Shown in pieces: positions 33,789 through 42,428 of a stretch of DNA of 64,000 bases. Made by a program: the position numbers and the translations under genes. The stretch comes from Fimenecus sp045543095 (GTDB lineage: Bacteria > Bacillota > Clostridia > Oscillospirales > Acutalibacteraceae): the NCBI GenBank assembly GCA_045543095.1, contig JAZQMC010000010.1, positions 1 through 64,000 on the forward strand. The letters run 5' to 3'. Under the pieces are notes generated by a model. It was given only the letters and a program-made list of their open reading frames with translations, had not been told where the DNA came from and ran no database searches. Within the stretch, counting starts at the first letter, position 1. Each line of letters starts with the position of its first letter.

Positions 33789-34991
33789 TTATTCAATTGG
33801 TTGTCTTTCGGCTGAATAGTTGATGTCAACACTCTTTGTGAAAATTAAGAAAAGATAACGTGGACTCCACTCGTCGCCTGTATGTACTTTTTCAAACGCC
33901 TTTTCATCTAATGCCACATTGATAGCGGAAACACCATAGAAATTATCGCCATCTTTAACTACTGTATCCCAAAATGCGTGATGTCCAATATAATTTACAC
34001 TTGACGGTATATATACGTATGACAAAGCTCTGCATTCTGTGAAAGCATCTGAACCAATATATTCAAGTCCTTCAGGCAATGAGAGGTAAATTCCGCCAAG
34101 AGCCTCATCCGATGTATAATGGGTATCCATTACCTCGCCTGAAGGAACATAAGAATAAACATTTTTAAGTCTTGGAATTTCATAGAAGCCAAGAGTTTCA
34201 ATTGTTTTAACACCTTCAGGAATATAAACTGTTGTTAAATTTGCATAGTTAAAACAGAGTTTTCCTACCTTTTCAACTGTTGATGGAATAACATAAGTAA
34301 GAACATCTTTTTCATACTGTGCAAAATTCTCATTTTCTTCGTTCAAATCTTCTGTATATCCATATTTATCACGAAGATACTGGTCACGGTCGCAAGGAAC
34401 ACAAATAATTTCTGTTTTGTCTTTGTTGTAAAGAACACCATCAATATCACAATAATTTGGATTATTCTCATCAACCTCAATACGCTGAAGTGCCCAGCAT
34501 GAGTAGAAGGATTTACCGTCAATCTTTTCAACATCTGCACCGATATTAACTACCTTTACCGCACCGTCACAGTTGAGTGCGTATTCTCTGATTTCTGTAA
34601 CCTTCTTTGTTGTATCCTTATTGATTGTGAAGTTTGTTGCAGCATCGGTGTTATTTTCATCATACTCGATTGTTGATACATAGTCGATATCAAGTTCAGT
34701 AATATAGCCTGTATTACTGAATTTTTCAAATCTGTAGCCATTGCCTAACTGTTCATACTCAAAAGTTTCATTATAAACAGTGCGAACTGAAAAATACATT
34801 GAAAGAGAAACTGCAATTACAATAACAATTGCAAAGATGAACTTTTTGAGGCCATAATGCTTATAAGGCTTGTTAATATGAGGTGCTGCAAGACCTTCTA
34901 TCTGATAAGTCCATATTTCGTCTTCCGGAATATCAAGATGAATATCTTCTTGTAAAGCAGTACCCTTGATTTTCTTTTCTTTCTTACTCAT
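33789..34991 (-). CDS. BspA-type leucine-rich-repeat membrane protein
   Basis: A 400-residue protein: cytoplasmic tail of about 50 residues, one membrane helix (about 50-72), then an external region with LRR_5 (BspA/Treponema type) repeats from about 140 on. Examples are KVVNIGADVEKIDGKSFYSC, TYVIPSTVEKVGKLCFNYA, TVYIPEGVKTIETLGFYEI and YVYIPSSVNYIGHHAFW. Such repeats bind proteins or surfaces. There is no signal peptidase site, so it stays anchored with the repeats outside. It follows the transporter gene by 15 bases and probably shares its transcript, an uncommon pairing. Confidence 0.82.
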   Translation of the reverse strand: MSKKEKKIKGTALQEDIHLDIPEDEIWTYQIEGLAAPHINKPYKHYGLKKFIFAIVIVIAVSLSMYFSVRTVYNETFEYEQLGNGYRFEKFSNTGYITELDIDYVSTIEYDENNTDAATNFTINKDTTKKVTEIREYALNCDGAVKVVNIGADVEKIDGKSFYSCWALQRIEVDENNPNYCDIDGVLYNKDKTEIICVPCDRDQYLRDKYGYTEDLNEENENFAQYEKDVLTYVIPSTVEKVGKLCFNYANLTTVYIPEGVKTIETLGFYEIPRLKNVYSYVPSGEVMDTHYTSDEALGGIYLSLPEGLEYIGSDAFTECRALSYVYIPSSVNYIGHHAFWDTVVKDGDNFYGVSAINVALDEKAFEKVHTGDEWSPRYLFLIFTKSVDINYSAERQPIE

Positions 34992-35006
34992 AAAAGCTCA
35001 CCTCCA

Positions 35007-36767
35007 TTAACCTTTATAACCGCCTGAAACGGAAAGACCTTCTTCTTGTGCTTTCTTTTCAGTAACTTCTGCACGACGTTTAAGAACTTCCATAACCATA
35101 TTCTGCTTCTTATTGTCATAATCCCAGAACAAGTATGGAATTGTCATAAGTAAGAAACCAACCACATCGACAAGAAGCGGAATAACAATGATATTTCTTC
35201 TTGATTCATCAACATAAAGTACATCCCAGTTGCTATTAAAACCATATCTTAACAAGAAGATTGGAATAATAAGACCAACGAATGATGTGATAGGTCCTGT
35301 GAACCAACCGAAGATACCTGCATAACTTTCAAGACGCTCACCTGAAAGATACATCTGATAGTCAGCAATACGAACACCCATATCGTGACCTGCTGTTGTA
35401 GGAACTGTTTTTGTCATTTCCATAAAGATTAACACAACAACACAGATTGTTCCGCAAAGAACAAGATTGTCACCACAGAACCAGATTGCAAGAGCAACAA
35501 TTGCATTACCGATTGCACGGCTTAACTGATAGAAAATCATAATCTGCTTGTATGAGAATCTCTTTAAGAAGTATGGTGATAACAAATCTGGCGGAGTACC
35601 CGCAAATGAAACCAATGCAACTACTATACTTTCTATTACAGGGAATGAAGACCAACGGAATGTATAGAAATAAAGGATTGTAACGAATGGAAGCATACCA
35701 TTACCGAGTGAGTCAATAAGACCAACGATGGTGTTAATCAATAAATATTTGTTTTTAAGAACACCAAACAAACCATCCCAGAATTTAATGTTAACCTTCT
35801 TTTCGATTGGTGGCTGTGGAATTCTCTCTTTAATTCTGCCTGCCAAGAACATTGTGAAACCTGCTGCAACACAGAAAGTTATTGGATAAACATATTTGAA
35901 TACACCGATGTTCTGCCATCCGTCATCATACAAGATACCAACGATTGCCGGGATTGCAATTGCAAGAACAGAATTGAAGATATGTGAAAGTTTTACGGGA
36001 TAGCTACGGATAAGAATTCTTTCCTGAAGGTTAGGGCTGATTCTCTTTGAGCATTCCTCAAGAACATTACCAAATCCGAATACATTGTATGTAGCAAACA
36101 TAAGGTTTGCAACCCAGAAACGTGTTGAAACATCAGCAATCTCGTAAACCGGAAGCCAACCGATAAGAATAACCATTACACACTTTGGAATAACGTCACA
36201 GTAAATACCGTATTTATATCTGCCGTATTTCGGTAACAGTTTTTTACGCCAGAAAATGTTACGGGCACCTACCCAACCTGTGTAAAGGAAATGGGTACCA
36301 AAGGTTTTAAAATATGCCTTTGCATTCAAGCCACCCAGACCGTTAAAATATGTAATTAACGGATTTGTAGGACTGAACAACTGTGTGAAGTCGAATATAA
36401 TGGTGGATAAACCGAAAAGTATCATAGCAAAATAAACACCATATAATACTCTCTCCATATTCTTTTTCAAAAAGCCCAAGTTATCGCATACATACCACCA
36501 CATAAGTGCTGAAATATAGCCTAAAGGCATATTCAAAATACCTATGATAGAAAATGCGAGGTAAGGCAAATCATAATGATACATTATGAGGAAACAGGTT
36601 GTTCCAAAGAAAATTTTCTCAAGTATTTTTGAGCCTGTGTAGTTTGCACCGACACCGATAACTACGTCCTTATATTCTTTATAAGGAACATATTTACCTT
36701 CTGCCGGAGTGTTCCAATGAGTTTTTATTTCAGTACCTAAAGCTTTTGCTTTATCAAGTACACTCAT
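35007..36767 (-). CDS. Major facilitator/GPH-like transporter
   Basis: A 586-residue membrane protein with about 12 helices, longer than the usual 450 for GPH symporters because of an extended N-terminus and loops. KDVVIGVGANYTGSKILEKIFFG, the repeated N- and C-half layout and TVPTTAGHDMGVRIADYQMYLSGERLESYAG support a sugar-cation symporter-like assignment, but the substrate is not evident. It lies opposite the fucose operon, which has no transporter of its own, so import of fucose or a fucosylated sugar is a reasonable guess. The ATG at 36767 has GGGAGAG upstream; the frame extends 18 codons further into the promoter. Confidence 0.75.
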   Translation of the reverse strand: MSVLDKAKALGTEIKTHWNTPAEGKYVPYKEYKDVVIGVGANYTGSKILEKIFFGTTCFLIMYHYDLPYLAFSIIGILNMPLGYISALMWWYVCDNLGFLKKNMERVLYGVYFAMILFGLSTIIFDFTQLFSPTNPLITYFNGLGGLNAKAYFKTFGTHFLYTGWVGARNIFWRKKLLPKYGRYKYGIYCDVIPKCVMVILIGWLPVYEIADVSTRFWVANLMFATYNVFGFGNVLEECSKRISPNLQERILIRSYPVKLSHIFNSVLAIAIPAIVGILYDDGWQNIGVFKYVYPITFCVAAGFTMFLAGRIKERIPQPPIEKKVNIKFWDGLFGVLKNKYLLINTIVGLIDSLGNGMLPFVTILYFYTFRWSSFPVIESIVVALVSFAGTPPDLLSPYFLKRFSYKQIMIFYQLSRAIGNAIVALAIWFCGDNLVLCGTICVVVLIFMEMTKTVPTTAGHDMGVRIADYQMYLSGERLESYAGIFGWFTGPITSFVGLIIPIFLLRYGFNSNWDVLYVDESRRNIIVIPLLVDVVGFLLMTIPYLFWDYDNKKQNMVMEVLKRRAEVTEKKAQEEGLSVSGGYKG

Positions 36768-36802
36768 TTTTTCCACTCTCCCTTTCATATTATAATCGAT
36801 TA

Positions 36803-36831
36803 ATTTTACCACAAATGTCATATAATAACAA
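36803..36831 (-). promoter_or_regulatory. Promoter of the transporter - LRR unit
   Basis: TTGTTA and TAAAAT are separated by 17 bases on the minus strand. The promoter is framed by an inverted repeat ACCACA (36808-36813) / TGTGGT (36832-36837) that could be an operator. Confidence 0.65.
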
Positions 36832-36871
36832 TGTGGTTTTTGTATTTATTTTTTCTTTGTAAGGTTTGAAC

Positions 36872-36908
36872 AAAAAAAAGGACTTCTGCTTATGCAATAA
36901 GTCCTTTT
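36872..36908 (-). terminator. Terminator of the mntP - HAD unit
   Basis: AAAAGGACTT / AAGTCCTTTT arms with a 13-base loop and a T-run on the minus strand, just after the HAD stop. Confidence 0.88.
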
Positions 36909-36914
36909 ACTTCT

Positions 36915-37604
36915 TTATTTATCAAGTATTTTCAACACCTGAGCGATATTATTTATTTCATAATCAATTTTTATTCTTTGTTTATTTTCTTTGCCATAGG
37001 GATTGTACCAACAACAGAGAATACCTGCATTATTTCCGCCTTGCATATCACTTGTGAGTGAGTCGCCGATAATCATTACTTCATTGCGAGAAAAAGCACC
37101 GATTTTCTCTTGCACCGCATTAAAAAACTCGATTGCAGGCTTTTCGTAACCGATTTCGTCAGAGATAAATATGTCATCAAAGATATTCATAAGACCTGAT
37201 TGGGTGAGTTTTCGTTTTTGGGCAACAATTGTACCATTTGTAACTGCATATTGACGATATTTACCCTTAAGCGACATAACAGTTTCAAGTGCGTTGTCAC
37301 AGAAAAAGGCTTTGTCGCCAAGGCGAAGCTGGTATTCATCATTAAACTCATCAATATGTTTAAACATTATACTCTCTGATGAAAAAAACTCGATAAATCG
37401 GTCGTGAAGCACCTGTGATTTTGTTAACTCTCCTCTTTCAAGTGCTTCCCAGTATTTACGGTTGATTACAGAATATCTTTCAAGCATTTCATCGGTACAC
37501 TCGCCAAGACCAAACTGTTCAAAGCATTTGCGAATTCCGTAAGCCTCTGCTTTACTAAAATCGAGCAAAGTACCATCAATATCCCAAAGTAATGTTTTAA
37601 TCAT
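36915..37604 (-). CDS. HAD-family nucleotidase, YjjG type
   Basis: A 229-residue HAD hydrolase: DIDGTLLDF with the nucleophile aspartate near the start, AVTNGT as motif II, KRKLTQSGL with the motif III region, and GYEKPAIEFFNAV plus IIGDSLTSDMQGGNNAG as motif IV. The order and the DSLTSDMQGG motif match YjjG, which dephosphorylates non-canonical pyrimidine nucleoside monophosphates. Its start overlaps the mntP stop by four bases. A link between manganese efflux and this phosphatase is not obvious; co-transcription may be incidental. Confidence 0.85.
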   Translation of the reverse strand: MIKTLLWDIDGTLLDFSKAEAYGIRKCFEQFGLGECTDEMLERYSVINRKYWEALERGELTKSQVLHDRFIEFFSSESIMFKHIDEFNDEYQLRLGDKAFFCDNALETVMSLKGKYRQYAVTNGTIVAQKRKLTQSGLMNIFDDIFISDEIGYEKPAIEFFNAVQEKIGAFSRNEVMIIGDSLTSDMQGGNNAGILCCWYNPYGKENKQRIKIDYEINNIAQVLKILDK

Positions 37605-38170
37605 ATTATTCCAAGACCTTCAAGCAAGAATTTAACACCGATTATTACAAGCACTAATCCGCCGACAACTTCTGCTTTATTTTTGTATTTTGTACCGAAT
37701 TTGTGACCAATCAGCACACCGACCGCTGAAAGAGTTGCGGTAATGATACCTGTGAGTCCGATTACGGTAAATGCTTCAATTCTTTCATATTGAAATGCGA
37801 AAGTAACGCCAACCGCTAAAGCATCAATACTTGTGGCAATGGCTAATGCAATAAGCTCTTTCAAATCAAGTTTACCGCCACCGCACTCTTCACATTCATC
37901 ATCGCCTTTAATGGCTTCATAAATCATTTTACCGCCGATGATACCCAGCAATATAAATGTTACCCAATGGTCAATGCTGTCAATATAATGGGCAAAACGT
38001 GAACCGATGAACCAACCAATCAGTGGCATAACCGCCTGAAATCCGCCAAAAAAGATAGCAATAAGTGCGGTTTGTTTAACATCAATTTTTCGCATATTAA
38101 GACCCTTGCACACCGAAACTGCAAAAGCATCCATTGCAAGACCTGTTGCGATTACTACTAATTCAAACAT
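37601..38170 (-). CDS. mntP: Putative manganese efflux pump MntP
   Basis: A 189-residue protein of six helices built from two similar halves: ATGLAMDAFAVSVCKGL and ALAIATSIDALAVGVTFAF each hold the conserved aspartate in the membrane. The loop between them is acidic and cysteine-rich (DDECEECGGG), which could be a metal sensor or ligand. MntP exports Mn(II). The leader is too short for the yybP-ykoY manganese riboswitch that often precedes this gene; only a hairpin is present. It is the first gene of a two-gene unit. Confidence 0.92.
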   Translation of the reverse strand: MFELVVIATGLAMDAFAVSVCKGLNMRKIDVKQTALIAIFFGGFQAVMPLIGWFIGSRFAHYIDSIDHWVTFILLGIIGGKMIYEAIKGDDECEECGGGKLDLKELIALAIATSIDALAVGVTFAFQYERIEAFTVIGLTGIITATLSAVGVLIGHKFGTKYKNKAEVVGGLVLVIIGVKFLLEGLGII

Positions 38171-38186
38171 AAAAATCTCCTATTCA

Positions 38187-38217
38187 AAAAAGGACTCATA
38201 ATATTTATGAGCCCTTT
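38187..38217 (-). terminator. Hairpin between spo0A and mntP
   Basis: CTCATAA / TTATGAG arms extended by AAAGG / CCTTT and a T-run on the minus strand: a good terminator for spo0A. The mntP promoter at 38222 lies on its upstream side, so the same hairpin would form the 5' end of the mntP transcript. Confidence 0.8.
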
Positions 38218-38221
38218 AAAA

Positions 38222-38250
38222 ATAATATCACTTTTGCCAATTGTTGTCAA
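38222..38250 (-). promoter_or_regulatory. mntP promoter
   Basis: TTGACA and TATTAT are separated by 17 bases on the minus strand, between the spo0A stop and the hairpin. Confidence 0.75.
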
Positions 38251-38262
38251 TACAACCGCAAG

Positions 38263-39021
38263 TTATGAAATTTTCAATCGCAAGCGGAGTTTATCGCTTA
38301 TCATTGCAATAAATTCAGAGTTTGTAGGCTTTCCGCGTGAATTCTGAATGGTGTAACCGAAATACGATGAAAGTACATCAACATCTCCCCTATCCCACGC
38401 AACCTCTATGGCATGGCGGATTGCTCTTTCAACTCGTGAAGAGGTTGTTGAATAAGTTTTTGCTACTGTGGGATAAAGCACTTTTGTTACAGAACCCATC
38501 ATTTCACGGTCATTGATTGACAAAACAATTGCCTCACGTAAGTATTGATAACCTTTGATGTGAGCAGGAACTCCAATCTGATGCATAATTTCGCTGACTG
38601 TCATCTGCAAATCTGTATCGTTTCTCACAATCTCGCCTGTTTTTACCGCTTCTTTACCCGCAAACTGACCAATTCGCTGTGCAAGCATTGCAATATCGAA
38701 TGGTTTAAGAAAATAATAATCTGCACCTGCAGACAAAATTTCTTGTTCAAAAACAGGATTGTCACTACCGGACATTACCATTATAACAGGCTTTTTGTTT
38801 TTCTTCTCTATTTCACTGATAACCCCTAATGCATCTGTACCCGACATAAAAGCGTCAATTACAAGCACATCGTATTCGATGCTTTCAAGCTTGTTAAGTA
38901 TTACCTTTCCGTCCTTTGGCACAAGATGAACATCATATCCGTAAGTTCTGAGCGTTCCGGCACAATTTTTACCGAATTCGCTACCCTCACCCGACAATAA
39001 AATCTTCAGATTGTTTGTCAT
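38263..39021 (-). CDS. spo0A: Sporulation master regulator Spo0A
   Basis: A 252-residue response regulator. The C-terminal half is unmistakably Spo0A: IMHQIGVPAHIKGYQYLREAI, YPTVAKTYSTTSSRVERAIRHAIE and the closing NSRGKPTNSEFIAMISDKLR. The receiver keeps the phosphorylation site D56 and K106, but the acidic pair at the end of strand 1 (Asp-Asp in Bacillus) reads Gly11-Glu12, the residue at 84 is Ser in place of Thr, and the Pro after the D56 loop is replaced. Spo0A controls entry to sporulation and solvent or sugar responses in clostridia. A paired 0A box lies 118 bases upstream. The usual neighbour spoIVB is not present. Confidence 0.95.
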   Translation of the reverse strand: MTNNLKILLSGEGSEFGKNCAGTLRTYGYDVHLVPKDGKVILNKLESIEYDVLVIDAFMSGTDALGVISEIEKKNKKPVIMVMSGSDNPVFEQEILSAGADYYFLKPFDIAMLAQRIGQFAGKEAVKTGEIVRNDTDLQMTVSEIMHQIGVPAHIKGYQYLREAIVLSINDREMMGSVTKVLYPTVAKTYSTTSSRVERAIRHAIEVAWDRGDVDVLSSYFGYTIQNSRGKPTNSEFIAMISDKLRLRLKIS

Positions 39022-39080
39022 TTCAGTAACCTCCGTTTGTGTTTTTCAAATTAATCTGACTGACTTTGATTGTCCCGAAT

Positions 39081-39109
39081 ATTTTATCACATCAAATAAT
39101 TTATATCAA
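39081..39109 (-). promoter_or_regulatory. spo0A promoter (sigma-A type)
   Basis: TTGATA and TAAAAT are separated by 17 bases on the minus strand, with a leader of about 55 bases. Confidence 0.7.
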
Positions 39110-39138
39110 CAAAATTCAAGGAAAATATTTCCAATCTT

Positions 39139-39154
39139 TTCGACAAAAGTCGAA
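39139..39154. promoter_or_regulatory. Paired Spo0A-binding boxes (0A boxes)
   Basis: TTCGAC-AAAA-GTCGAA is a perfect inverted repeat. The left arm reads TGTCGAA on the minus strand, an exact 0A box, and the right arm is one base off. It lies about 65-80 bases upstream of the spo0A start of transcription. Weaker TGTTGAA boxes are at 39297, 39309 and (complement) 39400. The rest of 39155-39405 is AT-rich without a gene. Confidence 0.75.
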
Positions 39155-39405
39155 GCCTAAAATAATATGATATATTTGACAGAAGAAAATAAAATCCTGC
39201 ATATTTTCAACTTGAAGACGACAAAATATGCAGTTATAAATTGACTATTCCTTTATTTATTCGGTTGATTTTTGTCAATGATTTGAACTTTGATATTGTT
39301 GAAAACTTTGTTGAAAATGTTTAAAACTCGCATTATCAAGGGTTAGTGACGGTCAATATTGGTATTTTTTGTAAAGAAAAAGCCTTTACAGAACAAATTT
39401 TCAAC

Positions 39406-39442
39406 AAAAAAATGATGTATATACAAAATGCATATACATCAT
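39406..39442 (-). terminator. Terminator of the MacA/MacB-like unit
   Basis: ATGATGTATAT / ATATACATCAT arms with a nine-base loop and a T-run on the minus strand. Confidence 0.88.
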
Positions 39443-39469
39443 AATTTTGAAGGAAATCCTGCAATTTAA

Positions 39470-40717
39470 TTATTCACGTCGTAATGCCTCGATTGGTGGC
39501 ATTTTTGCCGCTCTGCGTGCAGGGTAAACGCCGAATATTATACCGATTGCCGACGAGAAACCAACCGCTAACGCTACCGTTGAGGGTTGAACTGCCAACG
39601 GCACCGCCATTAGATGTGATACAAACGCCGCCATTGCCACACCTAAAAGCAAACCGATTAGACCGCCGATAAGACAAAGTATAATTGACTCTGTTAAAAA
39701 CTGGAACATAATTGTACCTGTTTTTGCACCCAATGCCTTTCTAATACCGATTTCGCGTGTTCTCTCGGTAATTGACACGAGCATTATGTTCATAACACCG
39801 ATACCGCCTACAATAAGCGAAATAGCACTTACGGCAGCTATGAAGATTGTAAACACATTGATAACCGTATCAAGCAAATCGATGTAAGTTGCCATATTTG
39901 TAACCGTGTAGCAATCTTTTTCAAAATTATCGTGCAATGAACGGATATAGTTTATTGCCGCCGTACCGATACCGTCAAGCTGACTTTCATCAACGGCGGT
40001 GATATTAATTGTATCATAACGATTTTGAGTTGAACCGTTAATTTCGCTGACTACGGTAGCGGGCATAATCATCATACAGCTTGTCATCTGCATTCCGCCC
40101 ATCATTGAGGACATCTGTTCCATATAGTCCTCAGTGTCCATATTCATTCCTGCCATTAAATCAATAACGCCAATAATTTTTATGGAAATTGTGAGGGTAT
40201 CAGATGTACAGCTTATATACTCACCCACTACATTTTTTGTACCGAAAAGTTGTAATGCACTGCCCACGTCAATAACGCCCACATATTTGCCCTGTTGGAA
40301 CTCTTCCTGATTAAAAAATCTGCCGTAAATACAGGGCGTCTGCATTAAATTCTGCATATCGGTATTACCGCCGATACCCATTAAAAAACCTGTTTGGTCA
40401 TTTGCGGTCATCTGACACATTGCCATACTCTGCATTGAGGCATACTGAACACCGTCAAGCTTTTTAATTGCCGCAATGTCATTATCCGTGAAAAAATCGT
40501 CATCATCGGCAACATTATGTTTAACGGTTAATGAAATTGCACTGTTACCCATATCGCGAATCATACCCACGATATAGTCACGACCGCCATTACCAACTGT
40601 AACAATGGCAATAACCGATGCAACGCCGATAATAATACCAAGCATTGTGAGAAGTGAACGCATCAAATTGGTTTTTATACTGAAAACGGCAATGCGGATA
40701 TTTTCTTTTATATTCAA
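39470..40717 (-). CDS. MacB-like ABC permease (no ATPase domain)
   Basis: A 415-residue permease: helix at about 18-40 (MRSLLTMLGIIIGVASVIAIVTVG), an extracytoplasmic MacB periplasmic-core-type domain (about 45-280) rich in methionine (MEQMSSMMGGMQMTSCMMIMP), and three FtsX helices (about 285-405) with the ITERTREIGIRKALGA loop. In Gram-negative MacB the ATPase is fused; here it is absent and no separate ATPase gene adjoins. It follows the adaptor gene by 13 bases. Export of a peptide or small compound is inferred. The methionine-rich stretch is unusual and could bind copper or silver, but that is speculation. Confidence 0.85.
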   Translation of the reverse strand: MNIKENIRIAVFSIKTNLMRSLLTMLGIIIGVASVIAIVTVGNGGRDYIVGMIRDMGNSAISLTVKHNVADDDDFFTDNDIAAIKKLDGVQYASMQSMAMCQMTANDQTGFLMGIGGNTDMQNLMQTPCIYGRFFNQEEFQQGKYVGVIDVGSALQLFGTKNVVGEYISCTSDTLTISIKIIGVIDLMAGMNMDTEDYMEQMSSMMGGMQMTSCMMIMPATVVSEINGSTQNRYDTINITAVDESQLDGIGTAAINYIRSLHDNFEKDCYTVTNMATYIDLLDTVINVFTIFIAAVSAISLIVGGIGVMNIMLVSITERTREIGIRKALGAKTGTIMFQFLTESIILCLIGGLIGLLLGVAMAAFVSHLMAVPLAVQPSTVALAVGFSSAIGIIFGVYPARRAAKMPPIEALRRE

Positions 40718-40730
40718 AACTCCACACTCC

Positions 40731-42290
40731 TTATGAGGTCTTTTTTGCTATTTTTGTGCCGTCTTCCATATTCGGGTCAGGACTCTTTACTACCCATTCG
40801 CCATTTGACAAACCATCAATAATCTCATAGCTTGCATCATCAAGAGTACCCTTTGTGATTATTCTTCTTACAACTGTACCCTTTTCTTCATCATAAACAA
40901 ATACTGAATATTTACCGTTTTCAAACATAACACATTCAACGGGTACTTTAAGAACTTCATCAACCGTTGAAAGTTTAATTTTAATATCAACATCAAATCC
41001 GATTACTACTTTTTCGTCGGGATTTTTGATTTTAACCTTTACTTCAGCACCGGTAGCACCTGAAGATGTGCCCATAAGTGAGCTTAAATCCATTCCTGTT
41101 GACTCTGCAGCAGTAGCCCCAACATAAACAACTTCGCCATCGTATTCTGAACCAAGGCTTGTGATTACAGCATTCATACCCACTTTGATTTTGAGCAAAT
41201 CTGCTTTGCCGACGGTTACAGAAACCACCATATCATCATAGCTTTCAATGGTGATACCCGTACCTGTCGGGATAGTTGTTGTGTTACCGATAAGCGAAGT
41301 GAGTGAATTTGCATCAACGCCCGAATTACCAAGAAGTGCTGAAAGGTCAAATGAATTTTTATCAGCTACGGGCATAAATTCATACCCTGCTTTAATATTT
41401 ACAACCGTTACTATACCGTTATTTTCAGCATACCAACCGTTTTTCATCTTGTTATAAATTGCTCTGACATTTTCATAGTTTGCTTTTTTACTGTCTGCGA
41501 TTGATTTCAACGCTTCAAGCATATCCTCGTCAGTTGTAAGTGCAAGGGCGGATTCTGCCTGAAGTGATGAGAGTTCAGAATTGAGTTGAGCAAGTTTGAT
41601 ATTCAACTGTGTAAGCTCTTCTGCTTTTGAAGTATCAGTTGAAGTCACAGGAATCTGCGTAGTTGTTGCTGCCTCGATAAAGCCGTTGATTTGGTCTTCA
41701 GTAGCACCATTTTCTCTCATCTGCTCTACAATGGCATCAATTTGTTCTTGCGGAATGCTCTGTGTTTCTGTAACAGGCTCTGCATTTTGAATTTCTGCCT
41801 GTAAATCTGCAATTTGTTTTTCAAGAGCTGTGATTTCTGATTTTTTTGCTTTGATTTCTTTTTCTAACTTTGCTTTTTTCGCCGCATTTGCATCGGATGC
41901 AGATTTTGAGTCATTATATTCAGCAAGTGCTTCATCATACTCTTTTTCTGCCGAAGTGAGATATTTTGCTACACCTGACACATTGAATGTTGCAAGTTTA
42001 TCACCTTTTGAAACTCTGTCGCCCACATTAACAAAGACTTCTTCTACGAAAACGCCTTCAATTGCAGTAAGGCTTTCACTGACTCCTGAAACAACAGTAC
42101 CGCTGACATCAAGAGTATCGGTAATTGAACCGTAAACCACCTCTGAAACTTCATACTCTACAGGTGGCTCGGGCTTGAAATTAGAGTAAAGCACATAAGA
42201 CACCAACGCAATCATAAAAACAACGAATGCGATTATACCGATTTTTGCTTTTAAGCTTTTCTTTTTAAAGTTCTTGAACAAAGAAATCAC
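40731..42290 (-). CDS. HlyD/MacA-type membrane fusion (adaptor) protein
   Basis: A 519-residue adaptor: N-terminal helix (about 12-32), barrel-sandwich halves (VSGTVVSGVSESLTAIEGVFVEEVFVNVGDRVSKGDKLATFN and a late counterpart at about 285-330), a long coiled-coil hairpin (about 105-280), then beta-barrel and C-terminal domains with VKIKNPDEKVVIGFDVDIKI. It is the partner of the MacB-like permease downstream. Gly/Ser/Thr-rich segments around residues 330-400 are specific to this protein. Its promoter is at 42312-42340. Confidence 0.87.
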   Translation of the reverse strand: MISLFKNFKKKSLKAKIGIIAFVVFMIALVSYVLYSNFKPEPPVEYEVSEVVYGSITDTLDVSGTVVSGVSESLTAIEGVFVEEVFVNVGDRVSKGDKLATFNVSGVAKYLTSAEKEYDEALAEYNDSKSASDANAAKKAKLEKEIKAKKSEITALEKQIADLQAEIQNAEPVTETQSIPQEQIDAIVEQMRENGATEDQINGFIEAATTTQIPVTSTDTSKAEELTQLNIKLAQLNSELSSLQAESALALTTDEDMLEALKSIADSKKANYENVRAIYNKMKNGWYAENNGIVTVVNIKAGYEFMPVADKNSFDLSALLGNSGVDANSLTSLIGNTTTIPTGTGITIESYDDMVVSVTVGKADLLKIKVGMNAVITSLGSEYDGEVVYVGATAAESTGMDLSSLMGTSSGATGAEVKVKIKNPDEKVVIGFDVDIKIKLSTVDEVLKVPVECVMFENGKYSVFVYDEEKGTVVRRIITKGTLDDASYEIIDGLSNGEWVVKSPDPNMEDGTKIAKKTS

Positions 42291-42311
42291 GCCTTTATAT
42301 ATTGATAGTTT

Positions 42312-42340
42312 ATTGTACTACTTTTAGTAGGATTTTCCAA
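42312..42340 (-). promoter_or_regulatory. Promoter of the MacA/MacB-like unit
   Basis: TTGGAA and TACAAT are separated by 17 bases on the minus strand; CTACT and AGTAG in the spacer form a small inverted repeat. Confidence 0.7.
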
Positions 42341-42428
42341 TAGTTTTTTTGTTAAGTTTTTGTAAATTTGACAGAAAAATCCGCATATATTTCAATGATA
42401 AACAATTTATGTACATAAAGGTGATAAA

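Noticed and set aside
38171..38262. yybP-ykoY manganese riboswitch before mntP
   Set aside because: The leader is only about 45 bases and holds one terminator-like hairpin; the conserved L1/L3 loops are absent.
39297..39406. TGTTGAA sequences as additional functional 0A boxes
   Set aside because: Each differs from TGTCGAA by one base and this region is AT-rich, so chance matches are likely. Mentioned only as weaker candidates beside the exact box.
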